From positions 2,852,001 through 2,916,000 of the forward strand of contig NC_021182.1 in NCBI RefSeq assembly GCF_000389635.1: DNA of 64,000 nucleotides. The letters run 5' to 3'. The translations under genes and the position numbers were made by a program. This stretch comes from Clostridium pasteurianum BC1. GTDB taxonomy: Bacteria; Bacillota; Clostridia; Clostridiales; Clostridiaceae. Position 1 is the stretch's first letter. Each line of letters opens with the position of its first letter. Shown piece after piece: positions 55,260 through 64,000 of the stretch. Below the pieces are notes generated by a model. The model did not search any database and was not told the DNA's origin. It was given only the letters and a program-made list of their open reading frames with translations.

Positions 55260-56567
55260 TCAACTAAACATCTCAACCAGTTTATTTCTACTGTCTTCAA
55301 AATTCGACTTTTCGTTTATCCCCTGCTTTAAATAGTTAACAATATGATCATGATAATGTATTGCTATATCTATCTTTTTATTGCTTCCTCTTACATAGGC
55401 CCCTAAATTTATTAAATCTTCAGAATCATGATAGGTCGCAAGTAAATCTCTGGCGGCAGAAGCTGCCTGTTTGTGATCATTATCGGCTATTTCTGACATA
55501 AGTCTGCTTATACTTTTCAAGGTATCAATAGCAGGGTAATGATTTTTTGCAGCTAAATCCCTGGATAATACTATGTGTCCATCTAAAATACCTCTTACAG
55601 CATCTGCTATAGGTTCGTTAAAATCATCTCCATCTACAAGCACTGTATAAAAAGCAGTTATAGAACCTTTATCTGACATACCAGACCTTTCCATAAGCCT
55701 TGGAAGCATAGCAAAAACGGAAGGTGTATATCCCTTAGTAGCTGGAGGTTCTCCAATAGCAAGTCCAATTTCTCTTTGTGCCATAGCGAATCTTGTGACA
55801 GAATCCATCATAAGTATGACTTTTTTGCCTTGATCTCTAAAATATTCTGCAATGGCTGTAGCTGTAAAAGCTCCCTTTAATCTTACTAAGGCAGGTCTAT
55901 CTGAAGTAGCGCACACTATAATTGACTTCTTCATTCCTTCCTCACCAAGATCTTTTTCGATGAAGTCAAGAACTTCTCTTCCTCTTTCACCTATAAGGGC
56001 AATTATATTTACATCAGCCTTAGCTTCTCTCGCTATCATACCTAAAGTTGTACTTTTTCCAACACCACTACCTGCAAATATTCCTACTCTTTGACCTTCA
56101 CCACAAGTTAAAAATCCGTCTATAGCTCTTACACCTGTAGACATTACATCTTTTATTCTTCTCCTTTTAAGTGGATCTGGAGGGTCGCTGTCAAGTTTGT
56201 AATAGCTGCCCCTATCTATTTTTACACTATCCAAAGGCTTACCAAGACCATCTAACACTCTTCCAAAAAGTTCTTCTGAACATTTAACATTGAGAGGTTT
56301 TCCAGTAGGTACAACCCTGCAGCCTGGTGCTATTCCTATAAGTTCCCCTAAGGGCATTAATATTATATTTTTCTCTCTAAAACCTACCACTTCACATTCT
56401 ACAGCAGTATTTTTCTCATTATATATTTTACAAACTTCACCTACAAAGGCTTTGATTCCCTCTACTTCAATAGTAAGACCTATTACCTTACTAACTACAC
56501 CTTCCATATAGGCTGTACTGCACTCTTCTACTTTTTTTATCAATGCATTAAAGTCCAAAGAAATCAT
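55260..56567 (-). CDS. fliI: FliI, flagellar export ATPase
   Basis: 435 residues. Walker A GIFAGSGVGKSTTLGMI, Walker B VILMMDSVTRFAMAQRE and the switch-region motif GEPPATKGYTPSVFAMLPRL are diagnostic. It energises substrate release with FliH and FliJ. The ATG at 56567 has AGAGGAG seven bases upstream; upstream in-frame starts are rejected. Confidence 0.96.
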   Translation of the reverse strand: MISLDFNALIKKVEECSTAYMEGVVSKVIGLTIEVEGIKAFVGEVCKIYNEKNTAVECEVVGFREKNIILMPLGELIGIAPGCRVVPTGKPLNVKCSEELFGRVLDGLGKPLDSVKIDRGSYYKLDSDPPDPLKRRRIKDVMSTGVRAIDGFLTCGEGQRVGIFAGSGVGKSTTLGMIAREAKADVNIIALIGERGREVLDFIEKDLGEEGMKKSIIVCATSDRPALVRLKGAFTATAIAEYFRDQGKKVILMMDSVTRFAMAQREIGLAIGEPPATKGYTPSVFAMLPRLMERSGMSDKGSITAFYTVLVDGDDFNEPIADAVRGILDGHIVLSRDLAAKNHYPAIDTLKSISRLMSEIADNDHKQAASAARDLLATYHDSEDLINLGAYVRGSNKKIDIAIHYHDHIVNYLKQGINEKSNFEDSRNKLVEMFS

Positions 56568-56582
56568 ATGTATTCTCCTCTT

Positions 56583-56632
56583 GGCATCTAAAAAAATACT
56601 AAGCAATTAATGTTTTTATTTTTTTAGATGCA
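56583..56632. repeat. Possible diverged repeat derivative, copy J
   Basis: GGCATCTAAAAAAATA and TATTTTTTTAGATGC face each other around about 20 bases. The ends resemble those of the repeat family, and one edge abuts the fliH stop codon. It could also be an ordinary hairpin. Confidence 0.4.
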
Positions 56633-57394
56633 TTAATTCATAAGTTCTTCTTTTATCTTTTCTAAACCTATACTTATACTCAATTCAATCTTGCCATTGT
56701 CTTTTTCAATAATGGCACTATCATTCTCTATGAAATTATCTTCTATAACAAATATCTCACCCTTTAAAGGTATTTGTTTCTTCCAAAGTTCCACAGCATC
56801 ACTTAGTGCATTATAATGGAGACTGCTGCATTTTATAATTATAAGAGCACTATTCTTAGCTGTAGACACTGCATCATAGATCATGTCATCAATGCCCTGT
56901 TCTTCTTTAACTTCTCTCTTTAAAATTTGCTTAGCAATAAAAAGAGCCAATTCTTTTATATTTACTTGCTTATCCAAAAGATATTTTTCATATTGAATTT
57001 TTGCACTATTAACAAGATTAGAAGCATTGTTCTCAGCATTAGACATAATATTATCAGCTTCTGCTTTACTTTTTCCTATAGTTTCATTGTAGGCATCATT
57101 ATAGCCCTGCTGTTTTCCTTCTTCGTAGCCTTTATTATGAGCTTCATTTTTCATGGTCTCAGCATCATTAATAGCTTTAACCCTTATATCTTCTGCTTCT
57201 GACTTTGCCTTTTCTATAATAGCCTTAGCAATTTCATCAAATTTATCTATATTTTCATTACCATTATTTTTTATTATGTCCTTAATTTCTTCCAAAGACT
57301 GCTGTTTCTCTTCTATATTACTTTCTGTAATTATTTCTTTTTTCCCTTGAGCAATTACTTTAGTATTCTTAATAACACTAGACGATAATGGCAT
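56633..57394 (-). CDS. fliH: FliH, flagellar export ATPase regulator
   Basis: 253 residues. A central part rich in Glu, Ala and Asn forms coiled coil (about 65-150), then the FliH C-terminal domain with LALFIAKQILKREVKE. It binds FliI as a dimer. The ATG at 57394 has GAGAGG upstream and overlaps the end of fliG by 17 bases. Confidence 0.9.
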   Translation of the reverse strand: MPLSSSVIKNTKVIAQGKKEIITESNIEEKQQSLEEIKDIIKNNGNENIDKFDEIAKAIIEKAKSEAEDIRVKAINDAETMKNEAHNKGYEEGKQQGYNDAYNETIGKSKAEADNIMSNAENNASNLVNSAKIQYEKYLLDKQVNIKELALFIAKQILKREVKEEQGIDDMIYDAVSTAKNSALIIIKCSSLHYNALSDAVELWKKQIPLKGEIFVIEDNFIENDSAIIEKDNGKIELSISIGLEKIKEELMN

Positions 57395-58391
57395 CTTCTC
57401 CACCTCTCGCAATTACTATTTCACCGGCGTCATCCAATCTTCTTATAATGCCAACAATCTTCTGCTGTGCCTTTTCCACATCAAGAAGCCTTACTGGCCC
57501 CAGGAACTCTATATCCTCCTTTAATGCAGTAGAAGCTCTCTTAGATTGATTTCTGAAAATACAGTTTGCCACCTCTTCAGAAGAACCTTTAAGTGCCAAT
57601 GCCACATCATTATTATCAAGTTCTCTAAGAACTCTTTGTATGGAAACATCATCCATAGTAACAATATCCTCAAATACAAACATAGATTGCTTAATTTTTT
57701 CGGCAAGTTCCTGATCCTCTTTTTCAAGTTCTTCAGTAATGTTCTTTTCAGTAGTTCTATCCACCTGATTAAGAATGTCCACTATTGTTTCAACTCCTCC
57801 AAGCACAGTTACATCAGATCTAACCACAGAGGACAGCTTAGTATTTAGCACCTTTTCAATTTCCTTTATTACCATAGGCGATGTATTACTCATAGTTGCA
57901 ATTCTATAGGCTACTTCACCTTGAAGCTCTTCTGGCAAAGCTGACAGTATCTGACCAGCTTTATCAGCTTGAAGGTAACAAAGTATAAGTGCTATAGTTT
58001 GTGGATGCTCACTATTAATTACATTTAACAATTGATGAGCATCTGCCTTTCTTGCAATAGAAAAGGGTCTATACTGTTCTGTAGCCTCTACAACTTTTTC
58101 TAATATTTCCTTAGCTCTTTGACTTCCAAGAGCCTTTGAAAGCAAATCTTTTGCATATTCTATTCCGCCTTCAAGTAAATACTCTTTAGCCTTATTCATT
58201 TCTATAAACTCTGCCAGTATTCCCTGTCTTTGCTCTTTCGTAACGGAAGTCATATTTGCTATTTCATATGTAATCTTTTGTATTTCCCTTTCAGGAAGCT
58301 TTTTTATTATTCCTGCGGATGTCTCAGGACCCAAGGTTATGAACAGTATAGCAGCCTTTTGTACTCCAGTTAATTTTTTATCATTAGCCAT
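57378..58391 (-). CDS. fliG: FliG, flagellar motor switch protein
   Basis: 337 residues with the N-terminal, middle (LLNVINSEHPQTIALILCYL) and C-terminal domains. The charged torque helix is DVSIQRVLRELDNNDVALALK followed by LKEDIEFLGPVRLLDVE. It couples ion flow at the stators to rotation and binds FliF. It lies seven bases after fliF. Confidence 0.96.
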   Translation of the reverse strand: MANDKKLTGVQKAAILFITLGPETSAGIIKKLPEREIQKITYEIANMTSVTKEQRQGILAEFIEMNKAKEYLLEGGIEYAKDLLSKALGSQRAKEILEKVVEATEQYRPFSIARKADAHQLLNVINSEHPQTIALILCYLQADKAGQILSALPEELQGEVAYRIATMSNTSPMVIKEIEKVLNTKLSSVVRSDVTVLGGVETIVDILNQVDRTTEKNITEELEKEDQELAEKIKQSMFVFEDIVTMDDVSIQRVLRELDNNDVALALKGSSEEVANCIFRNQSKRASTALKEDIEFLGPVRLLDVEKAQQKIVGIIRRLDDAGEIVIARGGEDAIIV

Positions 58392-58397
58392 ATACTA

Positions 58398-59990
58398 TCA
58401 CCTCTCATTTTCTGCAAGCCAAGCCTTAATAACATCAGCGACCTGATCTGGTTTCGTACTAGCATATTTTTTAACTTCATTTTCTACATGTGCTTTTTCA
58501 TCTTCCTGTTCAAAATCTATAGGATCATATTTAACCTGTTCCTTTGGCACTATAGTATCATCAATTACAGCATCAAGGCTGGTAGTCTCGTCTTCATATT
58601 GTTCTTCTGCCGCTTTTTTTCTCCTTCTCACCAGCACAACTATACCTGCTGCAATTGCAGCTATTACAGCTGCGGCCCCTATTCCAATTGCAGTATATAG
58701 CCTTATTCTTTGCTGTTGCTGAGCCTGCTGATTCATCTGATTCATAGCATTTCTGGCATTATTTTGAAGTGTAGTGTCAAATCTCATTCCCTCAATACTT
58801 ACACTGTCACCTCTTTGCTGATTAAAACCTACAGCCTGATTTACTATATTCTTTATAGATGCCTGTTCATTTGCGCTTATATTAGCTTCATTCACTACTA
58901 CAGAAACTGTTAGCCTGTTTATATTTCCAGGTGCTACTTCTGTCTTTGTTTCCACTCTGTTGGTATCATAATTTCTAATGGTTTCGTTATGGGTGGCATT
59001 ACCATTGTTATTGTTGTTATTATTAACTATTTGATTAGAGTTAACATTATTATTTGTAGGACTTGCCCCCGCTGCTGCACTAGTACCGCCAGGAGTCACA
59101 TCATTAGTATTATGTTCACTTATTACTGTTGGATTGCTTATAGCTGTAGAACTCTGCTCAGTGGAGTCAAAATTCATATCTGCATTAACCTGCACTTTAA
59201 CATTATCCTTGCCATAAATAGGTACTAATTGATTTAATACCTTTTCCTGAAGCAGTTGTTCTTCTTTTGCCTCTGTATTACTTCTTGCCGCAGTAGTTGC
59301 AGACACATCTTGATTGCTGCTATTATTTAAATCACTACTTAGTAAGGTCATATTGTCATCTACTACCTGTACATCATTGGGTGATAAATTCTTAACTCCA
59401 CCAGCTACTAAGGATACAATTGCCTTAACTTGATTTTTAGTTAAAGTTTGTCCTGGTTTCATCTTTAAAAATACAGAAGCCTTAGCAGGAGATCCATCTC
59501 TAACAAAAACTGAATTATCTGGCATAACTATTTGGACTCTTGCATTGTCAATCTGAGGAAAACCTTTAATAGTCCTCTCCATTTCTCCTTCCAATGCCCT
59601 CTGATACTGCACATTAAACTGCTGATCTGTCATACCCAGCTGACTGCTATTGTCAAAGAGTTCAAAACCTACACTGCCGCCTTTTACTGAAGTAGCATAT
59701 TGTAATCTTAAATCATCTACTTTATTTTCTGGTACATAAATAGTGTTTGTACTGGAATCTACTTTATATTCCACTTTATCTGATTTTAATTTAGTTATAA
59801 TAGCGGCAGAATCATTGGCATCCATATTTGAAAATAACACTCCATATTTTGTTTTACTTGAAGTTATGCCAAATATCGTTATAGCTGCTATTAATCCCAC
59901 AATTAAAACACCAATTACTATCTGCTTAGTTCTGCTTAAATCTAACCATTTGTTTTTAAGCTTACCAAAAGTCTCTAAAAGCTTATTCAT
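58398..59990 (-). CDS. fliF: FliF, MS-ring protein
   Basis: 530 residues: two membrane helices (about 24-45 and 430-455), ring-building motifs between them (EGEMERTIKGFPQIDNARVQ, PGQTLTKNQVKAIVSLVA), an Asn-rich insert (about 290-335) and a C-terminal FliG-binding tail. It forms the membrane base of the motor. Confidence 0.95.
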   Translation of the reverse strand: MNKLLETFGKLKNKWLDLSRTKQIVIGVLIVGLIAAITIFGITSSKTKYGVLFSNMDANDSAAIITKLKSDKVEYKVDSSTNTIYVPENKVDDLRLQYATSVKGGSVGFELFDNSSQLGMTDQQFNVQYQRALEGEMERTIKGFPQIDNARVQIVMPDNSVFVRDGSPAKASVFLKMKPGQTLTKNQVKAIVSLVAGGVKNLSPNDVQVVDDNMTLLSSDLNNSSNQDVSATTAARSNTEAKEEQLLQEKVLNQLVPIYGKDNVKVQVNADMNFDSTEQSSTAISNPTVISEHNTNDVTPGGTSAAAGASPTNNNVNSNQIVNNNNNNNGNATHNETIRNYDTNRVETKTEVAPGNINRLTVSVVVNEANISANEQASIKNIVNQAVGFNQQRGDSVSIEGMRFDTTLQNNARNAMNQMNQQAQQQQRIRLYTAIGIGAAAVIAAIAAGIVVLVRRRKKAAEEQYEDETTSLDAVIDDTIVPKEQVKYDPIDFEQEDEKAHVENEVKKYASTKPDQVADVIKAWLAENER

Positions 59991-60007
59991 CTCATGCGCT
60001 CCCTACA

Positions 60008-60328
60008 TTACACTTGCATTCTGTTTAATTCCTGATATGCCTCAACAATTTTATTTCTAACCTGCACTGCCAATTGAAGAGACATCTGTGCTTCTTGTGC
60101 TGAAATCATAACCTGGTGTACATCCACATTATCACCTTGTATGAATTGGTTAGTAATATTATCTGCATCTACCTGCTTGGCATTAACTCCATCCAGTTTA
60201 TCCTTTAATATGGAAGAAAAATCCAAGCCACCATTGGTGTCAGTATTCACATTATTATTTGTGTTTGATCCTACCATACCATCCAGCTTTGCTATGCTGC
60301 TGCTTGGAATAAATTGATTTATATTCAT
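60008..60328 (-). CDS. fliE: FliE, MS-ring/rod junction protein
   Basis: 106 residues with the C-terminal signature DVHQVMISAQEAQMSLQLAV and VRNKIVEAYQELNRMQV. It joins the MS ring to the proximal rod and is among the first exported proteins. It follows flgC by 12 bases. Confidence 0.94.
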   Translation of the reverse strand: MNINQFIPSSSIAKLDGMVGSNTNNNVNTDTNGGLDFSSILKDKLDGVNAKQVDADNITNQFIQGDNVDVHQVMISAQEAQMSLQLAVQVRNKIVEAYQELNRMQV

Positions 60329-60339
60329 AATTATCGCCT

Positions 60340-60774
60340 CTACCTTCCTATTCCTAACGCTGCAGAAAACATGCTCTTTTCTGCTCCTATAGCGCTTACA
60401 TTAGCTTCATAGGCCCTTGTGGAAGATATTAAATCTGCCATTTCATTTAATATATCTACATTGGGCATTGAAACATAACCATTAGCATCTGCATCTGGAT
60501 TACCTGGGTCATAAACCTGTTTAAGTGGTGAATTATCATTCACAATTCCAACAGCCTTAACACCCTTTAGCTGATTTTCATATTGACCGCTACCTGGATT
60601 CAGTTCTTTATCCAAATTTTCCTGAAATACAGCTATCTTTCTTCTATAAGGCTGCCCTGTTTGTTCACTTCTTGTAGTATTCACATTAGCTATATTTGAT
60701 GAAATTGTATCCATTCTCAGCCTTTCAGCAGAAAGACCACTAGAACTAATATTCAAAGCGCTGAAAGCTCCCAT
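60340..60774 (-). CDS. flgC: FlgC, proximal rod protein
   Basis: 144 residues. N-terminal [39 protein letters not shown], and C-terminal [20 protein letters not shown] are typical. It lies four bases after flgB. Confidence 0.95.
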   Translation of the reverse strand: MGAFSALNISSSGLSAERLRMDTISSNIANVNTTRSEQTGQPYRRKIAVFQENLDKELNPGSGQYENQLKGVKAVGIVNDNSPLKQVYDPGNPDADANGYVSMPNVDILNEMADLISSTRAYEANVSAIGAEKSMFSAALGIGR

Positions 60775-60777
60775 TTA

Positions 60778-61182
60778 TTAATTACCTCCAGTTATTACAT
60801 ATTTTTTAGTGGAAATCATAGTATTAGCTCTATTTATTAATGCTTCATACATTAATGTATTCTGCGCTTGATTAGCCATTTCAGCATCAATATCTACATT
60901 ATTTCCATCATTTTTCATACTGGATGTAGTATCCTGTTTCACGCTGATTTCTCCAAAACCACTTCCATCACCCATATGTAAAGGACTATCCTTTTTCATA
61001 TTTATATTATCTATACTGTTCTTAAGTGTATCCTCAAAAGATACATAATATCCTTTATAACCTGCAGTATTGACATTTGCCACGTTATTAGCTATAACCT
61101 GTCCTCTTGCACTTGCTGCATCCAATGATTTTTTAATCAAATCATATGTAAATTGTTGTCGTGAAATATCATTAATTGTCAC
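60778..61182 (-). CDS. flgB: FlgB, proximal rod protein
   Basis: 134 residues. SARGQVIANNVANVNTAGYK and NNVDIDAEMANQAQNTLMYE are typical. The start is GTG with AGGAGATGG upstream. It is the first gene of the long flagellar operon. Its upstream region holds a palindrome at 61264-61284. Confidence 0.94.
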   Translation of the reverse strand: MTINDISRQQFTYDLIKKSLDAASARGQVIANNVANVNTAGYKGYYVSFEDTLKNSIDNINMKKDSPLHMGDGSGFGEISVKQDTTSSMKNDGNNVDIDAEMANQAQNTLMYEALINRANTMISTKKYVITGGN

Positions 61183-61263
61183 AATACCATCTCCTATTTT
61201 GTCACTAAATTATTTATTGTGATTGAATTATTTAATATATGATAACTTTAGTTATATAATAAA

Positions 61264-61284
61264 TTGTATTACCAAATAATACAA
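61264..61284. promoter_or_regulatory. Palindrome upstream of flgB, possible operator
   Basis: TTGTATTA-CCAAA-TAATACAA is a perfect inverted repeat with eight-base arms, 82 bases before the flgB start. On minus it begins with TTGTAT, and TATTAT lies 17 bases later, a possible weak sigma-A promoter. The remaining gap up to 61722 is AT-rich; only a CCTGTA/TACAGG hairpin near 61636-61658 stands out. Confidence 0.4.
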
Positions 61285-61722
61285 CACCATATATTGAATA
61301 AATCTTTCTATTATTCACACAGATTTCAAAATTAAATTATATTTTTAATTATAAAATTTAAATCATAGGAATATTATAGTAAATTTTCATTGATTATTCT
61401 ACATAATTATTTAAAATTATATATATATAAATAAAATTTTACAAAGAATTTACCGTATTAAGGCATTTTAATGATTTTTGTGTAATTTTTTGTAATTTAG
61501 TGGAACTTTATGAGCTGAAAATCATTTTATTTTTTATAATTAACTATTAAAAATAAATAGTATAAAAAACTTTATTTAAGAAATAAGAGAGAAGAATCAT
61601 ACAATATGGAAATTTTGATGACTATCAATGGTAGACCTGTATAGAAATTACTACAGGCCCGTGAGTAAAATATTTGTTAAGAAAATAAAAAATTCCTTAG
61701 ATTATTAGAATAGGTTAATGTC

Positions 61723-62085
61723 TTAATTTAAAAAGCTTTTAATTACATCCTCAGCTAGTTTAACTAAAAGTGGTAATGATACAGAAGCTATATCTTTAGT
61801 TAAATCTTTTAGTTTTTCCCATACTTTATCATCACGAATATTATCTATATATTCATGGCCTTTCCATGATAAAGACGAAACATCTACGGGAAAATTATTA
61901 CGATAATTTACTTTATCTATTAAATTACCTTCAGCGGCTATTTTAACATGATAGTTAATAGTGTCTCTATAATATTCTTTTCAACGTGCTATTAAATCTT
62001 CAACAGATATAAATGGATATTAATAAGTCGTATTTTTTTCAACGTACAAAAGTATATCTCTTATACAATCAGGATTTAGTCGCAT
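61723..62085 (-). pseudogene. DUF2513 family gene broken by two stop codons
   Basis: The frame starts MRLNPDCIRDILLYVEKN with AGGTGG upstream and runs 121 codons, but has stops at codons 22 (TAA) and 35 (TGA). The later part reads YHVKIAAEGNLIDKV, SLSWKGHEYIDNIRDDKVWE, the DUF2513 pattern. Such proteins are common in prophages and mobile islands. No frameshift is needed, only the two stops, so decay looks recent. Confidence 0.8.
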
Positions 62086-62245
62086 AGTTATTACCACCTT
62101 TCTATACAATAGAATTCTATGTGATAAAGCAAAAGCCTTTAGAAAAATATGTAAGTAACGATTAAACAGCTTGTATTTAATAAAGCTTTTAAACCCTTAG
62201 GATACTTGTGATCTACCCACTAAAAACTAGATTATAAAACTACAC

Positions 62246-63118
62246 TTATCTAACTCGACTTAATATATTGAGTATATCCTGAGGAAATTTGTTTGTCTGT
62301 ACCATCATAGCTATACCTGCATCTACCAGTATGCCTGATTTAGAATATTCCATTATCTCGTTAGCTATATCTGCATCACTTACACTGCTGTCTGCATCCT
62401 GAATTTTATCGGCTATTTCATTAGTGTTATTAAAACTATCGCTGAATCTATTCTCTATTCCACCATATACACTTCTAGCATGTACTACATTATCCATAGC
62501 TGCATCTACTAAACTAAGATTTGCATCTACAGAATTTTTAGTTACATCTAAACTATCTAAAGTGTATCCTGTGGAATCTTGTATAGCTGTTGTAACATTA
62601 AATTTAGGTATAACAACATTATCACCCGATTCTGCACCTACAGCCGCTGTTATTGTAGAAGATGGATTTTTATTATCATAAGTGATTCCAACTGATGATG
62701 GACTGGCATTTAACAGTTTAACACCATTAAATTCAGTATTATTTGCTGTACTATTAATATTTTGTTTTATTTGATCAATTTCTAACTGAATATTTTTCTT
62801 GTCCTCATCTGTCAAACTTGGTCCACCAGAGGATACAACAAGCTGTCTCATTCTCTGAATATCATCACTTATATTATTAAGTCCACCTTCAGCTGTCTGC
62901 AGCATACTTATTCCATCCTGTGAATTTCTCGTTCCAGCCTGAAGACCACGTATTTGCATATTGATTTTTTCACTTTTAGCAAAATTATTGGGGTCATCTT
63001 TTGCACTATTTATTTTCTTTCCTGAAGTCAATCTATTTAAAGCGCCACTTTGATTACTAAGGTTTTTTGTATATGCATAATATATATTTAATGATGCTAA
63101 GTTATGACTTAATCTCAT
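62246..63118 (-). CDS. hag: Flagellin
   Basis: 290 residues. N-terminal MRLSHNLASLNIYYAYTKNL and LTSGKKINSAKDDPNNFAKS, and C-terminal SVSDADIANEIMEYSKSGIL with VQTNKFPQDILNILSR, are the D0/D1 parts. The middle is short. It forms the filament. A sigma-28 promoter lies at 63158-63184. The second flagellin at the window edge differs clearly in sequence. Confidence 0.94.
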   Translation of the reverse strand: MRLSHNLASLNIYYAYTKNLSNQSGALNRLTSGKKINSAKDDPNNFAKSEKINMQIRGLQAGTRNSQDGISMLQTAEGGLNNISDDIQRMRQLVVSSGGPSLTDEDKKNIQLEIDQIKQNINSTANNTEFNGVKLLNASPSSVGITYDNKNPSSTITAAVGAESGDNVVIPKFNVTTAIQDSTGYTLDSLDVTKNSVDANLSLVDAAMDNVVHARSVYGGIENRFSDSFNNTNEIADKIQDADSSVSDADIANEIMEYSKSGILVDAGIAMMVQTNKFPQDILNILSRVR

Positions 63119-63157
63119 TTTATCAACTCCAACTAAAATGTTTTCTACTTTTTTTAA

Positions 63158-63184
63158 TTATCGAAGGATTTAAATGAAGCTTTA
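63158..63184 (-). promoter_or_regulatory. Sigma-28 (FliA) promoter for flagellin
   Basis: On minus: TAAA, 15 bases, TTCGATAA, close to the sigma-28 consensus TAAA-N15-GCCGATAA with exact spacing. It lies 40 bases before the flagellin start. Confidence 0.8.
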
Positions 63185-63189
63185 TATCA

Positions 63190-63378
63190 TTAGGATAAAA
63201 TTTTAAATTTTTCAGCTTTTATACCTTTTAAACCATCTTTCGTTTCAGTTCTAAATTCTGTTAGTTCTGCTGTGTGATCATATATTGCATCAAGTTTATT
63301 CTCTATATTATGAAGTCTTTTATTAGTTTCATTTTGTCCTGTTTTTAATTCTTGTATATCATTTCTCATTAAAGTCAT
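63190..63378 (-). CDS. Short coiled-coil protein or gene remnant
   Basis: About 62 residues, mostly one coiled coil (IQELKTGQNETNKRLHNIEN). Related stretches occur repeated in larger clostridial hypothetical proteins, so this may be a leftover piece. The ribosome site is weak. The stop lies just before the flagellin promoter. Confidence 0.4.
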   Translation of the reverse strand: MTLMRNDIQELKTGQNETNKRLHNIENKLDAIYDHTAELTEFRTETKDGLKGIKAEKFKILS

Positions 63379-63400
63379 GTCACTCTTCAATTATTCAAAC

Positions 63401-63437
63401 AAAAAAGAAACCGCAAAAACCTTAGTTCTGCAGTTTC
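63401..63437 (-). terminator. Terminator after the second flagellin
   Basis: On minus GAAACTGCA, a loop and TTGCGGTTTC are followed by TTTTTTG. It lies about 90 bases after the partial flagellin gene. Confidence 0.75.
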
Positions 63438-63523
63438 CAAATTTTCAACCTCTTAATTGCTATAGTACTATACACAATTAGAGGTGTAAGACTTTAGTGC
63501 TGCTTATGAAGTGACTGGGCTTG

Positions 63524-64000
63524 CTACTTTAGCAATTGTATAATTGATTCCGGACTCTGATTTGCCTGAACAAGCAAAGCTTGAGTTGCTTGAGTTATTA
63601 TATTATACTGAGTAAATTCCAGCGATTCCTTAGCCACATCAGCATCTTCAATATTTGAATCACTCTTGGTCAATTTTAATTCATAGTCAGAAAGTGAATT
63701 ACTCATATAAGAAAGATTTGTTTCATAAGCTCCAGCCTTGGAAACATAGCCTGACACCATATCTATTGCTTTATCTATCTTATCCATAGCCGACAAAGCA
63801 TTCTCCTTTGAAAGTACATTAATTCCACTTAATCCAATATTTTCAACAGTAGCATCAAATAAATCTATTTTAAAAGTATCTTCTGTACGAAAACCTACCT
63901 GTAAAGATATAGACTCTAAAGGCGGTGATAATAGATTTTTACCATTGTACTTTGTACCAGCAGCTGTACTATCAATATCTTTCAAAATCTGTTCAATTTC
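63524..64000 (-). CDS. Flagellin, C-terminal part, cut by window edge
   Basis: The frame runs off the right edge, leaving 158 residues. TKYNGKNLLSPP and the C-terminal NIEDADVAKESLEFTQYNII with QALLVQANQSPESIIQLL are flagellin D1/D0 features. It differs from the flagellin at 62246-63118, so the strain probably makes a mixed filament or varies flagellins. Its promoter is outside the window. Confidence 0.92.
   Translation of the reverse strand, partial: EIEQILKDIDSTAAGTKYNGKNLLSPPLESISLQVGFRTEDTFKIDLFDATVENIGLSGINVLSKENALSAMDKIDKAIDMVSGYVSKAGAYETNLSYMSNSLSDYELKLTKSDSNIEDADVAKESLEFTQYNIITQATQALLVQANQSPESIIQLLK

Noticed and set aside
61183-61722. Possible c-di-GMP riboswitch upstream of flgB, as in C. 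difficile
   Set aside because: Neither the conserved GGGACGCAAAGC-type core nor the class II features could be found on either strand.

Overview
The window is AT-rich DNA from a motile, spore-forming low-GC Firmicute, almost certainly a Clostridium of the sensu stricto group. Pointers are the sporulation-type PBP SpoVD beside ftsL, the fused FliR-FlhB protein, clostridial-type flagellar gene order and strong AAGGAGG-type ribosome sites. The species cannot be fixed from sequence alone. Most genes lie on the minus strand.

Layout. (1) 1-7.4 kb: the tail of rqcH on plus, then on minus the block ylmE, sepF, ylmH, divIVA, mtnN, a TraR/DksA-type zinc-finger gene, lspA, rluD and pyrR; pyrR has a PyrR-type attenuator. 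(2) 7.5-20.4 kb: the division and cell-wall (dcw) cluster, transcribed mraZ, rsmH, ftsL-like, spoVD, murE, murF, mraY, ftsW, ftsQ, DUF881, sbp, DUF881; it begins with a three-repeat MraZ operator. (3) 20.5-36.4 kb, a mixed accessory block: ychF, two very small genes, a secreted phytase-type cysteine phosphatase, a Lon-type protease that has lost its Walker A motif, a five-gene operon (circularly permuted ATP-grasp, alpha-E, transglutaminase and two metallo-carboxypeptidase-like proteins), an unknown small protein, a Ca2+-type P-ATPase and a CBS-containing pyrophosphatase. (4) 36.5-61.2 kb: one long flagellar operon from flgB to two FlgF/FlgG-type rod genes. It carries the basal body, the export apparatus (FliR-FlhB fused), hook genes with an enlarged four-repeat FlgE and an 853-residue FliK, then flhF, flhG, a PilZ protein and fliA. 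(5) 61.2-64 kb: a broken DUF2513 gene, a flagellin with a readable sigma-28 promoter, a coiled-coil remnant and the 3' part of a second flagellin.

Most unusual signals. A family of about 156 bp structured repeats has five full copies and several internally deleted derivatives. It has terminal inverted repeats, an inner long-range stem and a central hairpin whose stem is constant while its loop varies. Full copies follow the direction of neighbouring transcription, and two abut stop codons inside operons. The ATP-grasp/alpha-E/transglutaminase operon is the best candidate for a poorly described biochemical system: it pairs an intact zinc amidohydrolase-like protein with a paralogue that has lost two of the zinc ligands. 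Other points are the Walker-A-less Lon protein, a 75-codon membrane protein that seems to start at ATT inside the flagellar operon, and the matched enlargement of FlgE and FliK.
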